A DNA stretch of 5,328 nucleotides from Lysobacteraceae bacterium. GTDB lineage: Bacteria; Pseudomonadota; Gammaproteobacteria; Steroidobacterales; Steroidobacteraceae. Shown piece by piece: positions 1 through 5,328 of the stretch. The position numbers were made by a program, and so were the translations under genes. The stretch's first letter is position 1, and each line of letters begins with the position of its first letter. The notes below the pieces were generated by a model. That model saw nothing but the letters and a program-made list of their open reading frames with translations. It searched no databases and was not told where the DNA came from. The DNA is taken from positions 1-5,328 of the forward strand of contig JAAYXG010000135.1 in NCBI GenBank assembly GCA_012516015.1. Reading direction: 5' to 3'.

Positions 1-1
1 C

Positions 2-1270
2 CGCGTCCTCCTGGGAGAGGCGATCGCGCGAGGCATCGCGCCCGACGGCGGGTTGTACGTTCCGGAGCATTTTCCGCACTTCGTGCCGCGACAGTTCGAC
101 GGAGATGTCGAGCTGCCCGAGATCGGCGCGCGCCTGCTCGCGCCGTTTGCGGCGGGCGACCCGATCGGAGAGGTGCTGCCGGAGATTTGTCGCGAAGCGT
201 TCGATTTTCCGGCGCCGCTCGTCTCGCTCGATAAGGCGCCTGCGCCGGCGTCGGTGCTCGAGCTGTTCCATGGGCCGACGTCCGCCTTCAAGGACTTCGG
301 CGCGCGTTTCCTGGCCGCCTGTCTGCAGCGCATTCGCCGCGATGCGCCGCGCAAGCTCACGATTCTGGTCGCGACATCCGGCGATACCGGCGCGGCCGTC
401 GCTGCGGCGTTTCACAACCGCCCGGGCATCGAAGTCGTCGTGCTCTATCCGAAGGGCCTCGTGTCCGACCGCCAAGCGCACCAGCTCGCGTGCTGGGGCG
501 GCAACGTGCGTACGTACGCCGTGCGAGGCACCTTCGACGATTGCCAGAAGATGGTGAAAGAAGCGTTCCTGGATCCGGCGCTCGCGGAGACGCATCAGTT
601 GTCCTCCGCGAACAGCATCAACGTCGGGCGTCTGCTGCCGCAGATGGTCTATTACGCGAAAGCCGGGCTCGAGCTCTGGCGCGAAACCGGGCGGCGCCCG
701 AATTTCATCATCCCGAGCGGAAACCTCGGCAATTCCCTCGCATGCATCTGGGCGCGCCATGTCGGATTGCCCATCGGAGAGATCGTGCTCGCGACGAACG
801 CGAATCAGACGATCTCGGAATTCCTGCGTACGGGCGAGTGGGAGCCGAAGCCGAGCGTGGCGACGCTGGCATCCGCCATGGATGTTGGGAACCCCAGCAA
901 TATGGAGCGATTGCGCGCGTTGCACCCCGACTTCGAAGAGCTGCAAGCGCAGATCGGTGCTTCGAGCGTCGATGACATCGAAATTCGTGCCACAATTCGG
1001 CGCGATTCGCACGAGCTCGATCAGCTTTGGTGTCCGCACACCGCAACGGCCGCGAAGGTGTTCCGCCGTTTGTTGGCGCGCGGCGCGCGCGGACACTGGG
1101 TGATCGTATCCACAGCGCACCCCGCGAAGTTCAACGACATCGTCGAAGCGCAGACGGGTCGTGAGGTGCCGCTGCCGCCGGCGCTCGCGACGCTCCTCGC
1201 TCGGCCGCGACAGGAGCAGGAACTGGATGCCTCGCTTCAGGCGTTACGCGCAGAGTTACAGCGGAGCTGA
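2..1270 (+). CDS. thrC: Threonine synthase, 5' end outside the window
   Basis: PLP-dependent cytoplasmic enzyme for the last step of threonine biosynthesis, converting O-phosphohomoserine to threonine and phosphate. The frame is open back to base 2 and already encodes the family's N-terminal stretch (GIAPDGGLYVPE). The TTG at 53 is therefore internal, and by comparison with E. coli ThrC (about 428 residues) roughly 10 N-terminal residues lie to the left. About 422 residues are visible. The PLP lysine lies in FHGPTSAFKDFGARF (Lys codon 290-292). Next come SGDTGAAVA (from 377), SANSINVGRLLPQ, the cofactor-phosphate loop PSGNLGN (about 710-732), AMDVGNPSNMERL and the C-terminal STAHPAKFNDIVEA. 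The length and order match the short bacterial form, and no key residue is missing. It ends in TGA at 1268-1270. Other thr genes, if linked, would lie to the left. The identification is by recalled family motifs and is secure. Confidence 0.97.
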   Translation, partial: RVLLGEAIARGIAPDGGLYVPEHFPHFVPRQFDGDVELPEIGARLLAPFAAGDPIGEVLPEICREAFDFPAPLVSLDKAPAPASVLELFHGPTSAFKDFGARFLAACLQRIRRDAPRKLTILVATSGDTGAAVAAAFHNRPGIEVVVLYPKGLVSDRQAHQLACWGGNVRTYAVRGTFDDCQKMVKEAFLDPALAETHQLSSANSINVGRLLPQMVYYAKAGLELWRETGRRPNFIIPSGNLGNSLACIWARHVGLPIGEIVLATNANQTISEFLRTGEWEPKPSVATLASAMDVGNPSNMERLRALHPDFEELQAQIGASSVDDIEIRATIRRDSHELDQLWCPHTATAAKVFRRLLARGARGHWVIVSTAHPAKFNDIVEAQTGREVPLPPALATLLARPRQEQELDASLQALRAELQRS

Positions 1271-1271
1271 G

Positions 1272-1312
1272 GGTTGGACGCCGTGAGCGGTTGACTCGAA
1301 AGGTCCAGCCGC
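1272..1312 (+). other. Hairpin downstream of thrC
   Basis: The gap between thrC and the next gene can fold. Bases 1287-1292 (GCGGTT) pair with 1307-1312 (AGCCGC, one G-U), and 1293-1295 (GAC) pair with 1303-1305 (GTC), with C1306 bulged and a 7-nt loop. A competing pairing uses 1272-1279 with 1303-1310. No run of T follows (the next bases are TTCTCGG), so it is not a standard intrinsic terminator. At most it could attenuate or process a thrC-NERD transcript. It may also be chance in GC-rich DNA. Confidence 0.25.
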
Positions 1313-1342
1313 TTCTCGGTAAGTGCTTCTCGAAACAGGGTC

Positions 1343-1921
1343 ATGCCGATAGAGATTCCCTCCTGGACGTATCCCGTCGCCGCGGCGGCGGCCATCATTG
1401 CGCTCGCCGTTTGGGGTACGTTGCTGTGGCGCAGGTATCGTGCCCGCAAACAGATCGACAACACGATCGCGAGCGTCGCCTACGAGATGCTTCGTAACGT
1501 ATTGATCCCGAACGGCAATGGCGGACACATCCATGTTCACTACCTGCTGCTCACGCAGCGAGGCTTGCTCGTTGCCGATGTGCTCGACATGGCCGGCGCG
1601 ATATTCGGCGGGGATCAGATGATCGAATGGACCGTCATCGGCAAGAAGCGGCGCTACACCTTTCCCAATCCGCAGCACACGCTGTACGACCGCATGGCCG
1701 CCGTTCGTTTGCTTACGGGGGAAGTGCCCGTCGAAGGGCGCGTCATCTTCACGCAGAAGAGCGAATTCCCGAAAGGCAAGCCGCGCCATGTCCTGCGCAT
1801 CGACGATCTCGCGAGCGAGTTTCCCCCCGTCGACAAAGTGCGCGGCAACATCACCGCGGCATTCGGCGAGGTGTGGGCGAACGTGAAGAAGAATGCGGAG
1901 CCGAATCCGTTGGCCGCGTAG
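1343..1921 (+). CDS. Membrane-anchored NERD-like domain protein, probably inactive
   Basis: A protein of 192 residues. Residues 10-29 form one hydrophobic segment followed by RRYRARK, so by the positive-inside rule the rest should face the cytoplasm. Residues about 38-150 resemble a NERD (nuclease-related) domain by eye: the strand-turn-strand HYLLLTQRGLLVADV (66-80), then GAIFG (85-89), a Trp (W96), and FPNPQHTLYDRM (107-118) in place of the usual NP..Q helix. The RVIF strand (133-136) follows. The canonical NERD signature has the form iDH...G.f.iE.K. Here the Asp position is His66 and the Lys position is Leu81; only an acidic Asp79 remains. Nuclease activity is therefore doubtful, and a scaffold or binding role is possible. 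ATG 1343 is the only usable start after the in-frame stop at 1292; the nearby CAGGG is too close to be a good ribosome site. The gene is 72 bp after thrC and ends at TAG 1919-1921. The function is unknown. The gene is well supported; the domain call is moderate. Confidence 0.75.
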   Translation: MPIEIPSWTYPVAAAAAIIALAVWGTLLWRRYRARKQIDNTIASVAYEMLRNVLIPNGNGGHIHVHYLLLTQRGLLVADVLDMAGAIFGGDQMIEWTVIGKKRRYTFPNPQHTLYDRMAAVRLLTGEVPVEGRVIFTQKSEFPKGKPRHVLRIDDLASEFPPVDKVRGNITAAFGEVWANVKKNAEPNPLAA

Positions 1922-1949
1922 GTCTGCAACACCGGCTCGCCTATTTCCA

Positions 1950-2004
1950 TGTAGGTCGGATTTTAATCCGACCAAGAAAAGGTCGGAATAAATTCCGACC
2001 TACA
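1950..2004. repeat. Double-hairpin palindromic (REP/BIME-like) element
   Basis: Two near-identical hairpins lie side by side. The first has arms GGTCGGAT (1954-1961) and ATCCGACC (1966-1973) with a 4-nt loop. The second has arms GGTCGGAA (1981-1988) and TTCCGACC (1993-2000) with a 4-nt loop. They are separated by AAGAAAA (1974-1980). In addition, the outer ends TGTAGGTCGGA (1950-1960) and TCCGACCTACA (1994-2004) are exact reverse complements, so the whole unit can also fold as one long palindrome. It sits between convergent genes, the usual position for REP or BIME elements. It could stop transcription from both sides or protect 3' ends, but no T-run follows either stem. Confidence 0.85.
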
Positions 2005-2011
2005 CAGCGCG

Positions 2012-3421
2012 CTAGCGCCGCTGGGCGTGGGCGGCGACCACTTCGGCCACGCACGCCGTCACGCGTTTACCCGTCTCGATATCCAAGAATTCGTTCGGAC
2101 CGTGGGCGTTCGATTGCGGTCCGAGAACGCCGGTGACGAGGAACTGCGTGCGCGGGAATTTCTCCGCGAGCATGCCCATGAACGGGATCGTGCCGCCGAC
2201 GCCCATGTACATGGCATCGCGGCCGAAGAAATGCCTCGACGCGGACTGCGCCGCGTCGGCCAACCAGGGTTCGACGCTCGGTGCGTTCCAGCCGCCCATC
2301 GCCGAGGTGACGTCGAACGAAACGCTCGCGCCGTACGGCGGATCGCGCTCCAGCGTCTGTTTGACCGCGTTCGCCGCTCGGTCCGCATCGACGCCGGGCG
2401 GCAATCTGAACGAGAGCTTGAGCGCGGTGAACGGACGTAGAACGTTGCCGGCGTTCTCGAGCGAGGGGATGCCATCGGCGCCGGTGACGGATAGCGTTGG
2501 CGCCCACGTGCTGTTGATGAGCAACTCGGCCGGATCGCGGGAGACCGGCTGCATTCCCGAAACGAACGGCATTTTCTCGTGCACCGTCGCTCCCAACGCG
2601 CGGGCGGCGGCTTGTGCTTGCTCGATGCGTTCCTGCGGAACGTCCGTATGCAGCGCGTCCACGAGGATCCTGCCGGTGTTCTCGTCTTCGATCCGTCCGA
2701 GCAGCGCTCGAGCAATGCGAAAGCTCGAGGGCACGATGCCGCTCGCCATGCCCGAGTGCACGCCTTCCTTCAGTACCTCGACGCGCAGCGTGCCGAGCAG
2801 GTTGCCTCGCAGGGAATTCGTCACCCAGAACTGATCGTAGTTGCCGCATTCCGCGTCGAGACAGACCACGAGCGAAGGCTCACCGATCCGATCCGCGAGC
2901 GCGTCGATATAGGCGGGCAGGTCCGGGCTGCCGCTTTCCTCGCTACCTTCGATCAAGATCACGCAGCGCGCGTGCGGAATACCTTGGTCGGCCAGCGCGC
3001 GCAATGCGACCAGCGAGCCGAAGACGGCATAGCCGTCGTCGGCGCCGCCGCGACCGTAGAGGCGACCGTCGCGCAGTACCGGCGTCCACGCAGATAATCC
3101 TTCCGACCATCCGGTGAACTCGGGCTGTTTGTCCATGTGTCCGTACAGCAAGACGCAATCGTTCGTCTTGCCCGGCACGTCGATGAATAGCAGCGGGGTG
3201 CGATTGGGGAGACGCACGATCTCCACCGTCATTCCAGGCAATGCGTGCGCCTCGCACCAGGTTTTCATGAGCTGCGCCGCCCGATCCATATGCCCGTGCT
3301 CGGCCCATTGCGGGTCGAAGTGAACCGATTTGTTCGGAATGCGAATGTACTCGCACAGCGTCGGGACGACGGAATCGTCCCATTCCCGCGAGACGTACTG
3401 CTGCAAACGATCTGTGTTCAT
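2012..3421 (-). CDS. M20-family metallopeptidase (CNDP-like dipeptidase)
   Basis: A 469-residue zinc-type exopeptidase or amidohydrolase of the M20 (ArgE/DapE/ACY1/CPG2) group. All expected metal and catalytic positions are visible: H95 and D97 in LLYGHMDKQPE, D128 in LYGRGGADDGYA, general base E161 and ligand E162 in EGSEESGS, D189 in VCLDAE, and H440 in NAHGPNE. The dimerisation-domain histidine is H222 in VHSGMASG. The 17-residue span from D189 to the Arg of LRGN matches the spacing I recall for cytosolic dipeptidase CNDP2, so a dipeptidase is more likely than ArgE or DapE. The substrate cannot be fixed. No signal peptide is seen, so it is probably cytoplasmic. One variation: the common ADDKG motif reads ADDGY. 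ATG 3421 is the only possible start, because no ATG, GTG or TTG lies in frame back to the preceding stop; the ribosome site is weak. The gene follows tatD by 54 bp on the same strand and ends at TAG. Confidence 0.92.
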   Translation of the reverse strand: MNTDRLQQYVSREWDDSVVPTLCEYIRIPNKSVHFDPQWAEHGHMDRAAQLMKTWCEAHALPGMTVEIVRLPNRTPLLFIDVPGKTNDCVLLYGHMDKQPEFTGWSEGLSAWTPVLRDGRLYGRGGADDGYAVFGSLVALRALADQGIPHARCVILIEGSEESGSPDLPAYIDALADRIGEPSLVVCLDAECGNYDQFWVTNSLRGNLLGTLRVEVLKEGVHSGMASGIVPSSFRIARALLGRIEDENTGRILVDALHTDVPQERIEQAQAAARALGATVHEKMPFVSGMQPVSRDPAELLINSTWAPTLSVTGADGIPSLENAGNVLRPFTALKLSFRLPPGVDADRAANAVKQTLERDPPYGASVSFDVTSAMGGWNAPSVEPWLADAAQSASRHFFGRDAMYMGVGGTIPFMGMLAEKFPRTQFLVTGVLGPQSNAHGPNEFLDIETGKRVTACVAEVVAAHAQRR

Positions 3422-3431
3422 AAATTCTAGA

Positions 3432-3452
3432 CTGTAGGCTGTGGGCTGTAGC
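3432..3452 (+). repeat. Three tandem 7-bp repeats (CTGTRGS)
   Basis: CTGTAGG (3432-3438), CTGTGGG (3439-3445) and CTGTAGC (3446-3452) run head to tail with no gap. They fill much of the 54-bp spacer between the tatD stop and the peptidase start on the minus strand, ending 10 bp upstream of the peptidase ATG. A protein-binding or RNA role is not shown; slipped-strand expansion or a dispersed intergenic repeat are the simplest readings. Confidence 0.65.
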
Positions 3453-3475
3453 CGAAAGCGCGCGCATCGTACGCG

Positions 3476-4267
3476 CTAGCCGCTCCTCCAAAAAAGCTCG
3501 AGTGCGTTACGCGTCGTAATCGTACCGAGTTCCTCCGGGTCTTCGTTTCGGGCCGCGGCGATGGCGCGCAAGACATGCGGCAAATACATGGGTTCGTTGC
3601 GGCGCGAGAACGGCTTCGGCGTGATATCTCGCGGGAGGAGGTAGGGCCCGTCGGTTTCGATGAGCAGGCGTTCGCGCGGAATCTGACGCACGACTTCCCG
3701 CAAATGATGGCCGCGGCGCTCGTCGCAGATCCAACCCGTGATGCCGATGTAGAGGCCTAGCTCCAGATACGCGCGTGCTTCCTCGATGCCCGCCGTGAAG
3801 CAATGCGCCACGCCGCCGGCGAGCTTCGATCGGAAGTCGCGCAGGATGGCGAGGAAGTCCGCGTGCGCATCGCGCTGATGTAGGAACACCGGTTTGCCGA
3901 CGACGACAGCAAGCTCGAGCTGCCGGCGAAACGCAGCGGCCTGCGCTTCGTGCGGCGAGAAGTTGCGGAAGTAATCGAGCCCGCATTCGCCGACTGCGGC
4001 GACCTCCGGCGCGCGTGCGAGCGTCTCGAGCTCGGCCATCTGCGCATCGTCGAGCTCGTGCGCATGATGAGGATGAACGCCGGCGGTGCAGCGGAACCGA
4101 TCGGGACTTTCGCGGACGAGCTCGATCGCGCGTTTCGTGCTCTCGGTCGAGCTGCCCGTGATGACCATGCGCGTGACGCCGACGGATACGGCACGCGCGA
4201 TGACTTCGTCGCGATCGTGATCGTAGCTGTCGTGCGCGAGATTGATGCCGATATCGACGAGCGGCAC
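3476..4267 (-). CDS. tatD: TatD-family metal-dependent DNase
   Basis: A cytoplasmic metal-dependent nuclease of the amidohydrolase-fold TatD family. In E. coli, TatD is known as a 3'-5' exonuclease linked to DNA repair. From the GTG start (263 residues) the sequence tracks E. coli TatD (260 residues) throughout: LVDIGINL (3-10), GVHPHH (metal His 65 and 67), VGECGLDYFRNFS (metal Glu94), FLHQRDAH (metal His130), AHCFT (metal His155), GITGWICDERRG, LLIETDGPYLLPRD (metal Asp206) and TPKPFSRRNEP. These resemble TatD itself more than YcfH or YjjV. The frame runs further upstream to a TTG at 4312 (278 residues). I prefer GTG 4267 because it puts the N-terminus just before DIGINL as in E. coli; neither start has a clear ribosome site. 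No Tat export genes are visible. The gene ends at TAG 3476-3478 and is followed by the M20 peptidase in the same frame. Confidence 0.94.
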   Translation of the reverse strand: MPLVDIGINLAHDSYDHDRDEVIARAVSVGVTRMVITGSSTESTKRAIELVRESPDRFRCTAGVHPHHAHELDDAQMAELETLARAPEVAAVGECGLDYFRNFSPHEAQAAAFRRQLELAVVVGKPVFLHQRDAHADFLAILRDFRSKLAGGVAHCFTAGIEEARAYLELGLYIGITGWICDERRGHHLREVVRQIPRERLLIETDGPYLLPRDITPKPFSRRNEPMYLPHVLRAIAAARNEDPEELGTITTRNALELFWRSG

Positions 4268-4330
4268 GCGACTGCGCTCGAGCGTATTCGTACTGTGCAA
4301 TGTACTATCCAAAGACGAAGGATCTATCCA

Positions 4331-4433
4331 GTTGACGGTTGACAGTTGACAGCCAGAGGGGACGTCTTTTCTTGACGACGGTTCACAGCCGGATGCGGCG
4401 TCTTTTTCTAGCCTTCAACTGTCGACGGTCAAC
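4331..4433. repeat. Heptamer-repeat cluster in the tatD/TPR divergent intergenic region
   Basis: Three tandem copies GTTGACG, GTTGACA, GTTGACA fill 4331-4351. An imperfect inverted partner lies at 4416-4433 (CAACTGTCGACGGTCAAC), matching the reverse complement of 4331-4348 at 16 of 18 bases. Between them, 4345-4370 is repeated at 4381-4406 with a shift of exactly 36 bp and 21 of 26 bases identical; both copies run GTTSACAGCC, six variable bases, then GRCGTCTTTT. Read on the minus strand the basic unit is CTGTCAA. I see no convincing -10 box paired with the TTGACA-like motifs. The remainder of 4268-4497 holds no other structure I can support, though promoters for tatD and the TPR gene must lie in or near it. 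Confidence 0.7.
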
Positions 4434-4497
4434 CTGTTTTGAAGCATGGTTCAGGACGCGCTATCGTTCGTACATGGATTGTAGTGCAATCGGGCTG

Positions 4498-5265
4498 ATG
4501 AGCGGCTTCTTGCGTGCTTCTTTGGCGATGGCGACGGTGTTCGGCGCCGCTTGCGCGTCGGCAGCGACCCTCGCGGAGCTCGACGATACGCTGGCGCGAA
4601 TTCAGTACGGATTTCTGACGAGCGATGCGCGAGCCATCGAGCGCGCGCTGCAGGACGTCGCGAGCTACGACACCGAGGAGCGGCTCGCGCCCTTGAGGTC
4701 GTACCAGCTCGCGTACGGGCATTGGAAGCTCGCGCAGGTGGCGGCCCGTACGGAAGGCGCGCAAGCTCGCACGCGCAATGCCGCCGCGGCGAAGGCCGCG
4801 AAGTCGTGCGTCGAGCACGCGCGCGATGCATACAGCCTCGATGAGCGTATGGCGGAGGCGTACGCGCTCGAAGCGGTGTGCAGCGACATGCCTCGCGGGT
4901 TCTTGAGAATGGCCGGGCTCACGGGATCATGCGCGCGGAGCCGGCCGTTGCGTACGGCGTTGACGCTCGAGCCCGCCAATCCCCGCATCCTCTTGATCGA
5001 AGCGATGTGTACCGGCGGCAAGGATGCCGCGGGCGGCGTCGCACGTTGGCGTAAAGTGGTCGATGCGTTCGCACGCGCATCCGCTACGAGCGCAGGAAAG
5101 CCCGATTGGGGCGAGGCGGAAGCGCTCGTCATGTTGGGGGAGCATCATCTGCAGCGAGGCGAGGTGCTCGCGGCGCGAGAAGCGCTGGAGCGGGCCTTGA
5201 TCCTCGCACCCGATTACGACGCGGCCAAGGAGCTCTTGGCCGCCACCGCACAGCGCGCGCATTAG
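4498..5265 (+). CDS. Exported TPR-like protein of unknown function
   Basis: I do not recognise a named family. From ATG 4498 the product is 255 residues. Residues 1-22 look like a Sec signal peptide: MSGFLR, a hydrophobic core, then a cleavage site after CASA, before ATLAELDD. The mature protein is helical and alanine-rich. Near the C-terminus about 34 residues (207-240) fit a TPR unit, with MLGEHHLQRG, AREALERAL and LAPDY; the stretch around LRTALTLEPANPRILLIEAMC (about 151-171) looks like a degenerate second one. This suggests a periplasmic protein-interaction role, not an enzyme. Four cysteines (104, 128, 145, 171) remain after cleavage and could pair if it is periplasmic. The frame continues upstream to ATG 4474 (8 residues more) and TTG 4339. 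The latter would translate the repeat cluster and bury the signal peptide, so I reject it. The ribosome site is weak (CGGG just upstream). The gene ends at TAG. Confidence 0.75.
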   Translation: MSGFLRASLAMATVFGAACASAATLAELDDTLARIQYGFLTSDARAIERALQDVASYDTEERLAPLRSYQLAYGHWKLAQVAARTEGAQARTRNAAAAKAAKSCVEHARDAYSLDERMAEAYALEAVCSDMPRGFLRMAGLTGSCARSRPLRTALTLEPANPRILLIEAMCTGGKDAAGGVARWRKVVDAFARASATSAGKPDWGEAEALVMLGEHHLQRGEVLAAREALERALILAPDYDAAKELLAATAQRAH

Positions 5266-5280
5266 CATTCTGCTCGGATC

Positions 5281-5328
5281 ATGCCCGCTCAACTGCAATT
5301 GTTCGAAGCCCGCAACGCAGCGGACCCA
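5281..5328 (+). CDS. Start of an unidentified gene, cut by the window edge
   Basis: ATG at 5281 opens a frame that stays open to the last base and gives 16 residues, MPAQLQLFEARNAADP. It starts 15 bp after the TPR gene stop on the same strand, with CGGA just upstream as a possible weak ribosome site. Co-transcription with the TPR gene is likely if it is real. The -QLQLF- opening occurs in many unrelated proteins, so no product can be named. Confidence 0.45.
   Translation, partial: MPAQLQLFEARNAADP

Noticed and set aside
1256..1975. 239-codon minus-strand frame opposite the NERD-like gene
   Set aside because: It has no recognisable domain and would overlap the thrC end and half of the palindromic element. 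The plus-strand protein has a sensible membrane segment and fold pattern.
2133..2834. Long plus-strand reading frame antisense to the M20 peptidase
   Set aside because: It is a shadow of a GC-rich gene; the opposite strand holds a full set of catalytic motifs, while this frame shows no recognisable domain.
3457..3477. Hairpin AGCGCG/CGCGCT overlapping the tatD stop as a terminator
   Set aside because: It has only a 6-bp stem with a 9-nt loop, and only about three T residues follow on the minus strand; it is expected by chance in such GC-rich sequence.
4332..4377. Several TTGACA/TTGACG hexamers that look like sigma-70 -35 boxes
   Set aside because: No TATAAT-like sequence lies 16-18 bp downstream of any of them (GC-rich or CTTTTC-type sequence instead), and they recur because they are part of the heptamer repeat.
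4331..4433. CRISPR-like array
   Set aside because: The repeats are 7 bp in tandem or about 26 bp in two diverged copies, with no regular unique spacers and no cas genes.
4339..4473. N-terminal extension of the TPR protein from TTG 4339
   Set aside because: It would translate the repeat cluster into an Arg-rich stretch and leave a good signal peptide internal.
4534..4566. Lipoprotein signal at the Cys in FGAACASA of the TPR protein
   Set aside because: The residue three before the Cys is Gly instead of Leu/Val/Ile, so the lipobox is poor; an ASA signal-peptidase I site fits better.

Overview
The window is about 5.3 kb of GC-rich bacterial chromosome with ordinary housekeeping genes. Protein resemblance (a ThrC and a TatD that both follow the E. 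coli forms closely) and the intergenic repeat style suggest a gammaproteobacterium. A placement near Xanthomonadales, Nevskiales or Steroidobacterales is a guess. I see no transposase, integrase, phage gene, tRNA, rRNA or CRISPR array.

Layout: threonine synthase (thrC) enters from the left edge without its start and ends at 1270. After a 72-bp gap with a modest hairpin comes a small, probably membrane-anchored NERD-like protein (1343-1921), which appears to have lost key nuclease residues. A 55-bp double-hairpin palindromic repeat (1950-2004) then separates this pair from two convergent minus-strand genes. These are an M20 metallopeptidase (3421 to 2012) and, upstream of it, a TatD-family nuclease (4267 to 3476). 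A divergent intergenic region of about 230 bp (4268-4497) is full of heptamer repeats. It leads into a plus-strand gene for an exported TPR-type protein of unknown function (4498-5265). The start of a further plus-strand gene is cut by the right edge (5281 onward).

The genes do not form one obvious pathway. ThrC makes threonine, the M20 enzyme hydrolyses peptides or related amides, and TatD processes nucleic-acid 3' ends. tatD and the peptidase may be co-transcribed, being 54 bp apart on the same strand. thrC and the NERD-like gene may also be co-transcribed.

No convincing new multi-gene system is present. The parts most worth a second look are non-coding: two three-copy 7-bp arrays, both readable as CTGTNNN, one beside the 5' end of each minus-strand gene, plus the duplicated and inverted structure around the second array and the double hairpin. 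The apparently inactive NERD domain is the main protein-level oddity.
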